Source: Anisus vortex
Taxonomy: Eukaryota > Mollusca > Gastropoda > Planorbidae
NCBI GenBank assembly: GCA_949126835.1
Contig: OX421506.1
Location: 16,374,447-16,438,446 of the forward strand
Reading direction: 5' to 3'
DNA length: 64,000 nt
Shown here piece after piece: positions 1-12,700 of this stretch. Position numbers and translations under genes: made by a program. The number at the start of each line of letters is the position of its first letter. Positions within the stretch are counted from its first letter, which is position 1. A model generated the notes under the pieces. The model was given only the letters and a program-made list of their open reading frames with translations. It did no database searches and was not told where the DNA came from.

Positions 1-3000
1 GATGACTAAATGATACGCTTTTAACAAGATGACTAAATGAAACGCTTTCAACAAGATGACTAAATGATACGCTTTCAACAAGATGATAAAATGATACGCT
101 TTCAACCAGATGACTAAATGATACGTTTTAAACACGATGACTAAATGATACGCTTTAAACAAGATGACTAAATGATAAGTTTTCAACAAGATGACTAAAT
201 GATACGTTTTTACCAAGTAGACTAAATGATATGCTTTCAACAAGATGACTAAATGATACGTTTTCAGCAAGATGACTAAATGATACGCTTTTAACAAGAT
301 GACTAAATGATACGTTTTCACCAAGATGACTAAATGATACGCTTTCAACAAGATGACTAAATGATACGCTTACAACAAGACAACTCAAATATACCCTTAC
401 AACAATTTGACATAATTATACGCTTTTAACAAGATGACTAAATGATACGTTTTCACCAAGATGACTAAATGATACGTTTTCACAAAGATGACTAAATGAT
501 ACGCTTTTAACAAGATGTGTAAATGATACGCCTTTAGCAAGATGACTAAATTATACGTTTTCAACAAGATGACTAAATGATACGCTTTCAACAAGATGAC
601 TAAATGATACGCTTTCAACAAGATGACTAAATGATACGTTCTTAACAAGATGACTAAATGATACGCTTTCAGCAAGATGACTAAATGGTACGTTTTCACC
701 AAGATGACTAAATGATACGCTATTAACAAAATGACTAAATGATACAATTTTATCAAGATGACTAAATAATACGCTTTCATCATAATTTCTAAATAATACA
801 CTTACAACAAGATGACTAAATGATACGCTTTTAACAACATGTGTAAATGATACGCTTTCAGCAAGATGACTAAATGATACGTTTTTACCAAGATGACTAA
901 ATGATACGTTTTCAATAAGATGACTAAATAATACGCTTTTAACAAGATGACTAAATGATACGCTTTCAGCAAGATGACTAAATGATACGCTTTCACCAAG
1001 ATGATAAAATGATACGCTTTCAACGAGATGACTAAATGCTACGCTTTCAACAAGATAACTCAAAGGTACCATTACAACAATATGACACAATTATGCGCTT
1101 TCAACAAGATGACTAAATGATACGCTTTTAACAAGATGACTAAATTACAGGTTTTCACCAAGATGACTAAATGATACGTTTTTACCAAGATGACTAAATG
1201 ATACGCTTTTAACAAGATGACTAAATGATACGCTTTCAACAAGATGACTAAATGATACGCTTTCAACAAGATGACTAAATGATACGTTTTCACCAAGATG
1301 ACTAAATGAAACGAGTTCAACAAGATGACTAAATGCTACGCTTTCAACAAGATGACTAAATGATACGCTAACAACAAGATGAGTAAATGATACGCTTTTA
1401 ACAAGATGTGTAAATGATACGCTTTCAGCAAGATGACTAAATGATACGTTTTCACCAATTGACTAAATGATACGCTTTCAACAAGATGACTAAATCATAC
1501 ACTTTCAACAAGATGACTAAATGATACGCTTTCAGCAATATGACTAAATGATACGTTTCACTAAGATGACTAAATGATACGCTTTTAACAAGATGACTAA
1601 ATGATACGCTTTCATTAAGATGACTAAATAATACGCTTACAACAAGATGACTAAATGATACGCTTTCAACAAGATGTGTAAATGATACGCTTTCAGCAAG
1701 ATGACTAAATGATACGTTTTCACCAAGATGACTAAATGATACGCTTTCAACAAGATGACTAAATGATATGCTTTCAACAAGATGACTAAATGATTCGCTT
1801 TTAACAAGATTACTAAATAATACGCTTTCAGCAAGATGACTAATTGATACGTTTTCACCAAGATGACTAAATGATACGCTTACAACAAGATGACTAAATG
1901 ATAAGCTTTTAACAAGTTGTGTAAATGATACGCTTTCAGCAAGATGACTAAATGATACGTTTTCACCAAGATGAGTAAATGATACGCTTTTAACAAGATG
2001 TGTAAATGATACGCTTTCAGCAAGATGACTAAATGATACGTTTTCACCAAGATGACTAAATGATACGCTTTGAACAAGATGACTAAATGATACACTTTCA
2101 ACAAGTTGACTAACGGATACGCTTTTAACAAGATGACTAAATGATACGCTTTCAGCAATATGACTAAATGATACGTTTTCACTAAGATGACTAAATGGTA
2201 CGCTTTTAACAAGATGACTAAATGATACGCTTTCATCAAGATGACTAAATCATACGCTTACAACAAGATGACTAAATGATACGCTTTTAACAAGATGTGT
2301 AAATGATACGCTTTCAGCAAGATGACTAAATGATACGTTTTCACCAAGATGACTAAATGATACGCTTTCAACAAGATGACTAAATGATACGCTTTCAACA
2401 AGACGACTAAATGATACGCTTTTAACAAGATTACTAAAAAATACGCTTTCAGCAAGATGACTAATTGATACGTTTTCACTAAGATGACTAAATGATACGC
2501 TTTTAACAAGATGACTAAATGAAACGCTTTCAACAAGATGACTAAATGATACGCTTTCAACAAGATGATAAAATGATACGCTTTCAACCAGATGACTAAA
2601 TGATACGTTTTAAACACGATGACTAAATGATACGCTTTAAACAAGATGACTAAATGATAAGTTTTCAACAAGATGACTAAATGATACGTTTTTACCAAGT
2701 AGACTAAATGATATGCTTTCAACAAGATGACTAAATGATACGTTTTCAGCAAGATGACTAAATGATACGCTTTTAACAAGATGACTAAATGATACGTTTT
2801 CACCAAGATGACTAAATGATACGCTTTCAACAAGATGACTAAATGATACGCTTACAACAAGACAACTCAAATATACCCTTACAACAATTTGACATAATTA
2901 TACGCTTTTAACAAGATGACTAAATGATACGTTTTCACCAAGATGACTAAATGATACGTTTTCACAAAGATGACTAAATGATACGCTTTTAACAAGATGT

Positions 3001-4990
3001 GTAAATGATACGCCTTTAGCAAGATGACTAAATTATACGTTTTCAACAAGATGACTAAATGATACGCTTTCAACAAGATGACTAAATGATACGCTTTCAA
3101 CAAGATGACTAAATGATACGTTCTTAACAAGATGACTAAATGATACGCTTTCAGCAAGATGACTAAATGGTACGTTTTCACCAAGATGACTAAATGATAC
3201 GCTATTAACAAAATGACTAAATGATACAATTTTATCAAGATGACTAAATAATACGCTTTCATCATAATTTCTAAATAATACACTTACAACAAGATGACTA
3301 AATGATACGCTTTTAACAACATGTGTAAATGATACGCTTTCAGCAAGATGACTAAATGATACGTTTTTACCAAGATGACTAAATGATACGTTTTCAATAA
3401 GATGACTAAATAATACGCTTTTAACAAGATGACTAAATGATACGCTTTCAGCAAGATGACTAAATGATACGCTTTCACCAAGATGATAAAATGATACGCT
3501 TTCAACGAGATGGCTAAATGCTACGCTTTCAACAAGATAACTCAAAGGTACCATTACAACAATATGACACAATTATGCGCTTTCAACAAGATGACTAAAT
3601 GATACGCTTTTAACAAGATGACTAAATTACAGGTTTTCACCAAGATGACTAAATGATACGTTTTTACCAAGATGACTAAATGATACGCTTTTAAAAAGAT
3701 GACTAAATGATACGCTTTCAACAAGATGACTAAATGATACGCTTTCAACAAGATGACTAAATGATACGTTTTCACCAAGATGACTAAATGAAACGAGTTC
3801 AACAAGATGACTAAATGCTACGCTTTCAACAAGATGACTAAATGATACGCTTTCAACAAGATGACTAAATGATACGTTTTAAACAAGATGACTAAATGAT
3901 ACGCTTTAAACAAGATGACTAAAATATAAGTTTTCAACAAGATGACTAAATGATACGTTTTTACCAAGTAGACTAAATGAAATGCTTTCAACAAGATGAC
4001 TAAATGATACGTTTTCAGCAAGATGAATAAATGATACGCTTTTAACAAGATGACTAAATGATACGTTTTAACCAAGATGACTAAATGATACGCTTTCAAC
4101 AAGATGACTAAATGATACGCTTACAACAAGATAACTCAAATATACCCTTACAAAAATATGACATAACTATACGCTTTTAACAAGATGACTAAATGATACG
4201 CTTTTAACAAGATGACTAAATGATACGCTTTTAACAAGATGACCAAATGATACGCTTTTATCAAGATGACTAAATAATACGTTTTCAATAAGATGACTAA
4301 ATGATAAGCTTTCAGCAAGATGACTAAATGATACATTTTCAACAAGATGACTAAATGATACGCTTTCAACAATATAACTCAATGACACCCTTACAACAAG
4401 ATAAATTAATTCTACGCTTTCAACAAAATGACTAAATGATACGCTTTCAACAAGATAATTAATAATACGCTTTGAAAAAGATGATTAACTGATTCGCTTA
4501 CAACAAGATGACTAAATGATACGCTTTTAACAAGATGTGTAAATGATACGCTTTCAGCAAGATGACTAAATGATACGTTTTCACCAAGATGAGTAAATGA
4601 TACGCTTTTAACAAGATGTGTAAATGATACGCTTTCAGCAAGATAACTAAATGATTCGCTTTGAACAAGATGACTAAATGATACGCTTTCAGCAATATGA
4701 CTAAATGATACGTTTTTACTAAGATGACTAAATGGTACGCTTTTAACAAGATGACTAAATGATACGCTTTCATCAAGATGACTAAATAATACGCTTACAA
4801 CAAGATGACTAAATGATACGCTTTTAACAAGATGTGTAAATGATACGCTTTCAGCAAGATGACTAAATGATACGTTTTCACCAAGATGACTAAATGATAC
4901 GCTTTTAACAAGATGACTAAATGATACGCTTTCAACAAGATGACTAAATAATACGCTTTCAACAAGATGACTAAATGATACGATTTTAAG
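1..4990. repeat. 27-bp tandem minisatellite array
   Basis: The stretch is a continuous tandem array of a 27-bp unit. The core is gatgactaaatgatacg followed by a variable part such as ctttcaacaa, ttttcaccaa, cttttaacaa or ctttcagcaa. Array length divided by unit length gives roughly 185 units. Variants mix along the array (gatgtgtaaatg, gataactcaaa, gatgataaaatg). The unit is a multiple of three and lacks stops in some frames, so several open frames of 70-195 codons appear on both strands; they encode only the repeat and are not called as genes. The array starts before the window and ends near 4,990 in AT-rich single-copy sequence. It lies beyond the 3' end of the metalloproteinase gene. Confidence 0.97.
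2483..3851. repeat. Higher-order duplicate of 1-1,369 (offset 2,482 bp)
   Basis: This block repeats positions 1-1,369 in the same order, including rare variants, at a constant offset of 2,482 bp. By eye I found two substitutions: 1,031 a versus 3,513 g, and 1,213 c versus 3,695 a. Similarity breaks after about 1,369/3,851. The near identity shows a recent duplication of about 92 units. A third, more diverged version of the start of this block lies at about 3,860-4,190, and units near 4,495-4,800 resemble those near 1,880-2,240. Confidence 0.9.
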
Positions 4991-6677
4991 AAGATTCACT
5001 TACTTTTCAAATACATCATATAATAGATGCCGAATGCGATAACAATAATTAATAATGTTTTTTTTCAGAAGCACTTGACATTCTTGTTGACCGGTATCAT
5101 CCATTGATTGCTAAATAAGTCTATAATATCTGGTATTGGGAATCTACAGCTCGAGCTTATCATGATCTGATGTATATATTTTTTTTACATGTAATGTATT
5201 GGTCATTTATTTATTTTTATACAAAATGTATAATGTATTTAAAAATAAATTATGGGACTAGTAAATGACTGAATGTAAAGAGAAAAACAAACAAAGATTA
5301 ATTAACCTTAAAATTTAATAATACAATCGAAACACTTAGCAACTTGAAGATAAAACCCTTTTATTTTTCATACCAAGTAAAATAACAAGAAATATTTCAT
5401 GAATTAAATACAATAAAATAAAATGGATAATTTCCTAAAGTCATCAAGTAAATACCTTCACATATAATGGCATATTGCATAAAGTGAATACATTAAAAAA
5501 TAATTGAATATTTCATAAAGTAAATAAGCAATGCTCTGGCTCTTTAATTATGAGCTAACAGTTAGAGTTAGAGAGTAGATTTAAGGTTCTTTCTACCATT
5601 CATTATAGAGACCAAATTTAGGCTCTACCTCCTAATATTTGCATAACGAAGTTAAAGATCTATCCGATAAAAACCAACAGACGAAGTTAAATCTTAAAAG
5701 TAAATAAATAAAAGTTTTGAGATTAAAGCTTAAAGTTAATAAAAGACAAATTTTAATATAAAAAGAAAGAGAAAATGAACGAAAAATAGAAAAAAAAGGT
5801 TGAAAACATAAATTAAATCTGCAAAATATAGAGCATTTGCAATAGGCGTGGCTTAGGATTCTAGATAAAGTAACTAAAGAAAATAGCAGCCATGATGGTG
5901 ATGATGTTGAATAAAATGTGTTATTTAACATGTCTATTTTACGCGCTAATAATAACGAATTCGTTTGCACAAATCTTAATATTTAACTTTGGTGCTAGTC
6001 CTTAGTAGTCCGTCCACTAACTAAACAAGATTTTAAGCTATAAAAGTTTTTCAATAGCTCTTGTGAAACATTGCACAGTCTAACTTAAGCTGGAATACGG
6101 CTGCCGTTTGTCACCACTAGACAGCATGTGCTTTTTGTCACTTGATTGCAAATGCTCTATTGAGTGTTCAAACGCGAAAATAAAGAGTTAGCTAAAAGAA
6201 GAAACATAATATATATTTAAGAGAAAAAAAAAGAACAAACAGATCTATATTTCTTTTTATCATACGATATTATCGGAAGTTAAATCATAGGCAACATTAA
6301 TATATATAACACTTATAGAAAAAATTTACTAAAAATTATTTCCTTTACATTATTTTAATTTGTATACAAAGAACATCTTGAATGAATCTTTTTATATTTC
6401 GTAATACTTAAATTTACAGTTTATTTTAAAGAGAATCAAGGAAAGCCAAATTGTTGAACAATGGACGAAGAAAATTAAGTTTTTTTATGTTGTTATGTAC
6501 CAATAGACGTACAGACAAAACAAGTAACACACACAAAATACAGACTCCGAAGATTGATATTAGAGAGTCAGGTCTACAGACATTTAGCTCCATAATTTAT
6601 AATTAACGCAACTAAATATATAACGTTTAATGAACACAGGACGAACAACAATAAATGACTCAAAATCTGGGTTAACA
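4991..6677. other. 3' flank and 3' UTR region, no further gene seen
   Basis: AT-rich sequence between the 27-bp array and the stop codon of the metalloproteinase gene. The part next to 6,677 should be that gene's 3' UTR on the minus strand. A 112-codon minus frame at 5,632-5,970 has no recognisable domain and the composition of random AT-rich DNA, so I do not call it. No RNA gene was seen. Confidence 0.6.
6626..6631 (-). promoter_or_regulatory. Candidate poly(A) signal ATTAAA
   Basis: On the minus strand ATTAAA lies about 47 nt past the TAG stop at 6,678-6,680 of the metalloproteinase gene. It is the second commonest animal poly(A) hexamer. AT-rich DNA gives many chance matches, so this is only a candidate. 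Confidence 0.3.
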
Positions 6678-6753
6678 CTATTCGTGATTGTCCTCTATCG
6701 ATGCATACTGTGTGTAGCTCGGTATTTGCGTTGGATTGGTCGCATTGATACCA
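6678..6753 (-). CDS. Metalloproteinase terminal exon with stop codon
   Basis: 76 coding nt, entered in phase 2, ending in TAG at 6,678-6,680. Acceptor ttatgttttgttttcag is very strong. Encodes a hydrophilic tail starting GINATNPTQIPSYTQ and ending EDNHE. No transmembrane segment follows the cysteine modules, which suggests a secreted product. Confidence 0.85.
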
Positions 6754-9700
6754 CTGAAAACAAAACATAAACGATCGAGTGTGGAAATGTTATCCATACC
6801 AAAGCTAGACAGTTCTAGTTGGGATCTAATAGCAGTAGTGTTTGAGGTTGCCTCAGTAGAAACTATAACTATTTACGTTTTACCCTCAGCTCTATAGTCA
6901 GAAAAAGTCTATTTTTGTTTCTTATAGAGGCCCTTTTAAAGATAAAAAAAAGATGTCTCGGTTTTAACTATGGCTCCGTAGATAGAAAGTGTATATAATT
7001 TTAGCCCGTTTGGGTGATTATAAAGGCCTTTTTAAAAGTGATAAGTAAAGCGTGCAATGCTTTCATGATTTAAGGTAGGGCTATAATGGGTGTAACTTGG
7101 GATATCAACATTTTTGTTAACCTAACAACAACAACTAATAAGATACTGTATTGGAGTGCGTTTAATGCTAGAGAGAAACAGAGATTAAGAGAACTCTATA
7201 GTTAAAGCTTAAACACATATATAAAGACAACGTCGTTTATCTGCTAATATGTTTACAAAAAAAAAAAAAAAGATCTACATTACACTCAAAATAATTTGCG
7301 TGTGCTTTTAAATGCCAACTAAGGAGATTGTTTCTCAAAACTGAGTTAGTAGTTGACTATGTAGTAGCCTAAAACGTATTAAAATGACTTCTTAATATAT
7401 GGATTTATTAAAAACGTCTTTGTGTTTAGAACAATCCTGAAATTTAAATGAGTCTGAAGTGACGAGTTTTAGAATATCTTTGATAAGCAATCCCATGAGA
7501 GCCATACCGAATTGACTTTTTACAAGGGTACAAAGTAAATATAGCATTGTCACTAAGCCCGTATTTAACCAGTTTGTAAAACATTAGAACTGGAATATCA
7601 TTTAGAACACTTGGAAAAATATGACTTTCGTTATAAACATTTCTCCAAATTATTGATTTCACGTTTCTTTGTTGCCGGGTAACTAGCTAAGCCTATATAG
7701 GCCTATTTAATTTTTTTCCCCGGGCCCCGTCGGGGAATTTAGCTTGTATATATAGTCCTATATATATATAGGTATAAATGTCGTTACTATGTATTTATAT
7801 ATATATATATTAAATAACGTACTCACCGACAATAATAGCAGCACATATACACATTTTGGTCTGTTACACATTTGCTAGCTTTGGGGTGAAGACGGCATAG
7901 ATGATCCCTATCGCCATATAGACAGCCTGAGGGTATAACACACGCGTTGTCATTTTTTTTAAACACAATAGAAAGAAAAAAAAAAGAAATTAAGCCTTTT
8001 AAGACCAATTCGATGATCCTTTGGAGCCTATGTATCAGCTTTTTAACGTTTTGTAGCCTAGATAAAGAAGTGAGTGTGTTGCGTAGCCGATTTGCTTATC
8101 CCCATCTATTTCACAGGTCCCCAACAGACTATAAATCAAATTATATCTATGACTTCGATTCCAGCCTATGACCTTTTCATTTTAGCTAATCGAGCTCATT
8201 GCCTCTAGGTCAACTGTCACTAACCAATATATAAGAGAAGTTGGCAACACCAAAAAAAACAGGGAGAGTGTTTATCGAGCGGTCAAGAAGGGGATTGTTT
8301 TTGTTTAGTGTGGAAGATCGTTGTAGAGATCTGAAGTATGTTGTTGAAATATAGATTGATGTTGAGAGAAGGAGAAAGGAAATGTCCTGAAGGTATATCC
8401 TAAAATTTGAACACTGTATGTATTGTTAATATTATAAAATTGCTTGCGGAAAAGAGACTTGTTGGAGTTATTCATTTGTGTTAAGGAGAGAATGAAAGTC
8501 TGCACGTTAATAGTACAACGTCTCTAATTATGTCACATTTGTCATGACAAGATCGCTAACAACAGTGGCAGTGACATATAATAAATAAATTGTTAACCGT
8601 TTAAATGTAAATACATTTTTAATTGTTTGCTACATTTGTTGCTCGGTTCTATGCTTGTAAAGCGTATAATTATAAGTTAACTTTATGTTATTCAGCCTAG
8701 AAATTATATCTTTGTTCTGAGTAGTTTGTCCCTTAATTCTTAAACCGCTCTGACCTTTCATTATGTTTTTTGGCAGCGCTATACAAATTTAAAAATGATA
8801 ATTATGATTATTAAATAATATCCTTTTTTTAAATCTTAATAAAATATGTATCTTGGTAACAACTAAATTTACATTTTTGAATAGCTATGTTTAACATTAT
8901 AAATAGGCGCCAGTTTAAAACCCCTTCAGCCCAAGACACCTTTTCTTCTAGCTACGACAAGCGTAAAATAAAATGCTACGTCCAATGGGTAACCAATTAT
9001 TACAACCAGTATAGAAAAAATCGCCAGTAGTATATAATTAAATGCTACGAATAGTGTATGATGAAATGCTACGACCTGTGTAAATTGAATTGATTCGACC
9101 TGTGTAAATCGAAATCCTTCTTCCTGTGCAAATCGAAATGCTACGACCAGTGTACATCCAAATGCTACGACCAGTGTAAATCGAAATGCTACAACCAGTA
9201 GAAATAGAAATGTTACAACCTGTGTAAAATACAATGCTACAAGCAGTCTAGAAGCATCTCACCTTCCATTCCAATATAGAGAGCGTTGCATGTACTACAG
9301 CAAATTCCTCTGCTATAATCGTCGTAGCAATCAGCATCCTTCTCGCAGTTAAAATCGTCAGGAAAATCTGACTCAGCAGGCTGATTACCAAATAGACAAT
9401 TGGCTAGATGAAAAGAGTTAAAAATGTGTCAGAGTGAATATAAATGTTTAAGAATAAAACAATTAACCAAATAAGTTGTATCATATATTTTTAGATTTGC
9501 AATTACATTTAATTTATCCTAATTCTTATGACCTACAAAAATGTGGACAATTTAACTCATTCCGTGCCAATCCACGATATAAATGGTCTGGCACAAACGC
9601 GGTAAACCCCCCGGCACAGAATGAGTTAAACGATTTATCAACAACCTCTCTTTGTCTTCTAAGTAAAAAGAAAAAGTAAAAAATAAATCCATCTTCAGAA

Positions 9701-12700
9701 TACAGACCGATTGAAGAGCAATTTATAGAAAATTTAAACAATGATGATGCAAAATAGAGATTTAGTTTGAGGGAAAACTGCTTGACGGATTGACATTGCA
9801 CTTTTAAATTCCAATGTAGCAAACAATAACTCTGTAATTATTTTGGCTGACAACAAGAGACGAACATCTTTAATTCAGCGATAACACTTAGTAACAATAT
9901 TTAGCCCAGCGGGCACACCACGTCATATCAATGGGAAAAAAACGTGACTTGCACGTGTTTTCTTGGCTTTCACGTGTTTTCTTTGTCGATACGACGTGGT
10001 GTGCCCCGCTGGGGGAAAAACAGATTTAAAGCAAAAAATGACATTGAGATGTGTCCAAGATTAAGACAATCAAACATGGAATGATTAGTTTGGATAAAAA
10101 TGATGCATCCGTCCCTTTTAAACTGGAATTGAAATGTTCTATTCAAATTATATTTCACTAGTTAATAATATCCTACAGACATAATATATGCTCTGTTTTT
10201 TTATTGTAAATTTTAAAAGGACCACCATCATCAAAAATGTCTTTCCAAGCTAGACATTTTTAAAACGCCTGAGAACCATTGCTCTAATGTTACTGTGTGA
10301 AAATAATCTAGTATATTCGAATAAATTGCGCAAGTGTACACTCTCTACAACAACAGTTCGTCTGCCAGACAATTCGTTTACCGCGGCATACTATTCTCAT
10401 TGCATTTTACATTGTTACCTGGTTATTATTGGTTAAGTGCATTTAAATGTAACTTACAAGTAATGTTAGTTGGGGCTGTACTATCTGGTACACATCGTCC
10501 CCTTTGACACCTCTAGATAATGTAATCAAAAATATATATTGTCATTTTCAAATAGAAATTAAATTAAAAAAGACATCATAGCAATTTGCATTAATTCTCA
10601 ATAGTCTGTATTTACGATAAAAATGCCTGTCCTATATTTTATCATTATTCGATCGATAGCGCTCAAAATAAATGAGAAATAAAGGATGCGCTCAGATTAT
10701 GTTTTGTGTGGCGTCATCAAACTTAGCCTAGCTGGCTTTTTATGACGTCATCAAATTTTGCGTATTTATGTTAAATTAACTTTGTAGCGGGAAATGTTTA
10801 AGAAGGGAAAACAATTTCGTTTTAATTTGTAGCGGCAATATTTATATGGTTTCAATTACCGGAAAATACTTTATCACCTCTTCAGAATATCGTTTATAAT
10901 TGCATGGGTAGTAACAGTGTATTTGAACATTATTTTTGCCAGTTCGGATAACTGGGCACCTATGCTAGTCTATAAATAAGCAGTTATCTCATTTTCAATT
11001 TTACCTTTCCGACATCACACACCATTCCTTCGGGAGCATAAGCATATATATAGTAAGGTTCTCCTTTTGCGTCGCAATCGATATTTTTACATATCGTGTC
11101 TCCACTTGGATACGTGTTGTCGTTATATGTATGGCCCTATTGAGACAAAACAATCAAAGCAGAAGATTTGTTTGGCTTTTAGGGCATATTATGGGGCACG
11201 GCAGGCCGAGCGGGCAGTGCGCTCGACTAGCGTATCGAAAGTCCTGGTTTAGAATCCTGATTTTTTTCCCCTGGGACTTGAGGTTGTCCCTGAGTCTTAT
11301 CTTATACATTACAGACGCTCCTTCTATAAAGAAGATTATTGCGTCCTACGCTCATCTGTGGTCCGAGTCTAGTCTTGCATTTTTATTAATGTTTTAAATG
11401 ATTTTAAATGTTAAGTTACTGGTTTTCCTGGTTTGTTCAGGCAACCCATTCCATGCCCGAATGCCACTCGGGAAGAAAGAGTACTTATATGCATTTGTTC
11501 TCGCATAAGGGACAATGAAAAGTGTTTCTATCTTTATGTTTATCTGAGATTTGCAACAGGTTGTTATTGTGTTGTATTTCTAAATTAGAGTTTAATGCCT
11601 TATGTATTATTACTACTTTACTCTTTGCCCTTCTGTCTTCTAGTGTTTCTAGGTTTAATGATTTGACTAATGGTGTTACTCTTGTTAATTGGGAATATTC
11701 GCTAGTTATGAACCTTGCAGCTCTTTTTTGAATTTGTTCTAATTTTTTGATGTTTTCTTTAGTTGATGGGTCCCATACAGATGCTGCATATTCTAGTATA
11801 GGCCTAACTAATGTAAGATAGCATTTTAGTTTTATGTTCTTATTACATTTGTAAAAGTTCCTTTTTATGAATCCTAAAGTTTTGTTACATTTTTTTATTA
11901 CTTCATCAATATGAGGGTTCCAAGATAACTTATCATTTATTATTACTCCTAGATACTTAGCATTGTTAGTTTGAGTTAGTTCTTTACCATGAATGAAGTA
12001 GTTTGCTATTATTTGTTTCTTTTTCTTGGATACCCTTAATAGTTGGCATTTTTCTGGGTGAAAAGACATACTCCAGTTTGATTCCCATTTTTGTAGTTCA
12101 TCTAGGTCTTTTTGTAGGAGTTCACTATCTTTTCCTGTCTTTATTATTCTATAAATTATGCAATCATCGGCAAATAATCTTACTTTTGTTCCTGTGTTGA
12201 TGCAATTTGGCAGATCATTAATATAAATTAGAAATAGTAGGGGTCCTAGAACAGTTCCTTGTGGAACTCCTGAGTTTACAGTTATTGGTGATGACTTAGA
12301 GCCATTTATTATCACTGTTTGTTCTCTGCCTATAAGAAAGTCCTGAATCCACTGATGTAAGGGACCAGATATGCCAAAATATTTAAGTTTTTTTAGTAGA
12401 CTAGAATGATGAACTTTATCAAATGCTTTTGAAAAATCTAGTAATATAGCATCAATTTGGTTGTTATTATCTAATCCCTTTGACAAGTCATCTATTAGGC
12501 CTATTAATTGAGTCTCACATGATCTATTTTTCCTAAAGCCATGTTGGTGTGGGCACAGTGCATTAAGTTTGTCTAGATGATTTACTATACTACTATATAT
12601 AATATGTTCAAGTAATTTACATGTTATGCTGGTTAGAGAAACAGGTCTATAATTACCGGGGTCAGATTTATCTCCTTTTTTGAAAAGGGGGGTTACATTA

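Noticed and set aside
1..4990. Many 70-195 codon frames in the 27-bp array
   Set aside because: Unit length is a multiple of three; products are pure repeat on both strands.
5632..5970. 112-codon minus frame
   Set aside because: Phe/Leu/Ser-rich translation of AT-rich DNA with no domain and no link to the gene's splicing phases.
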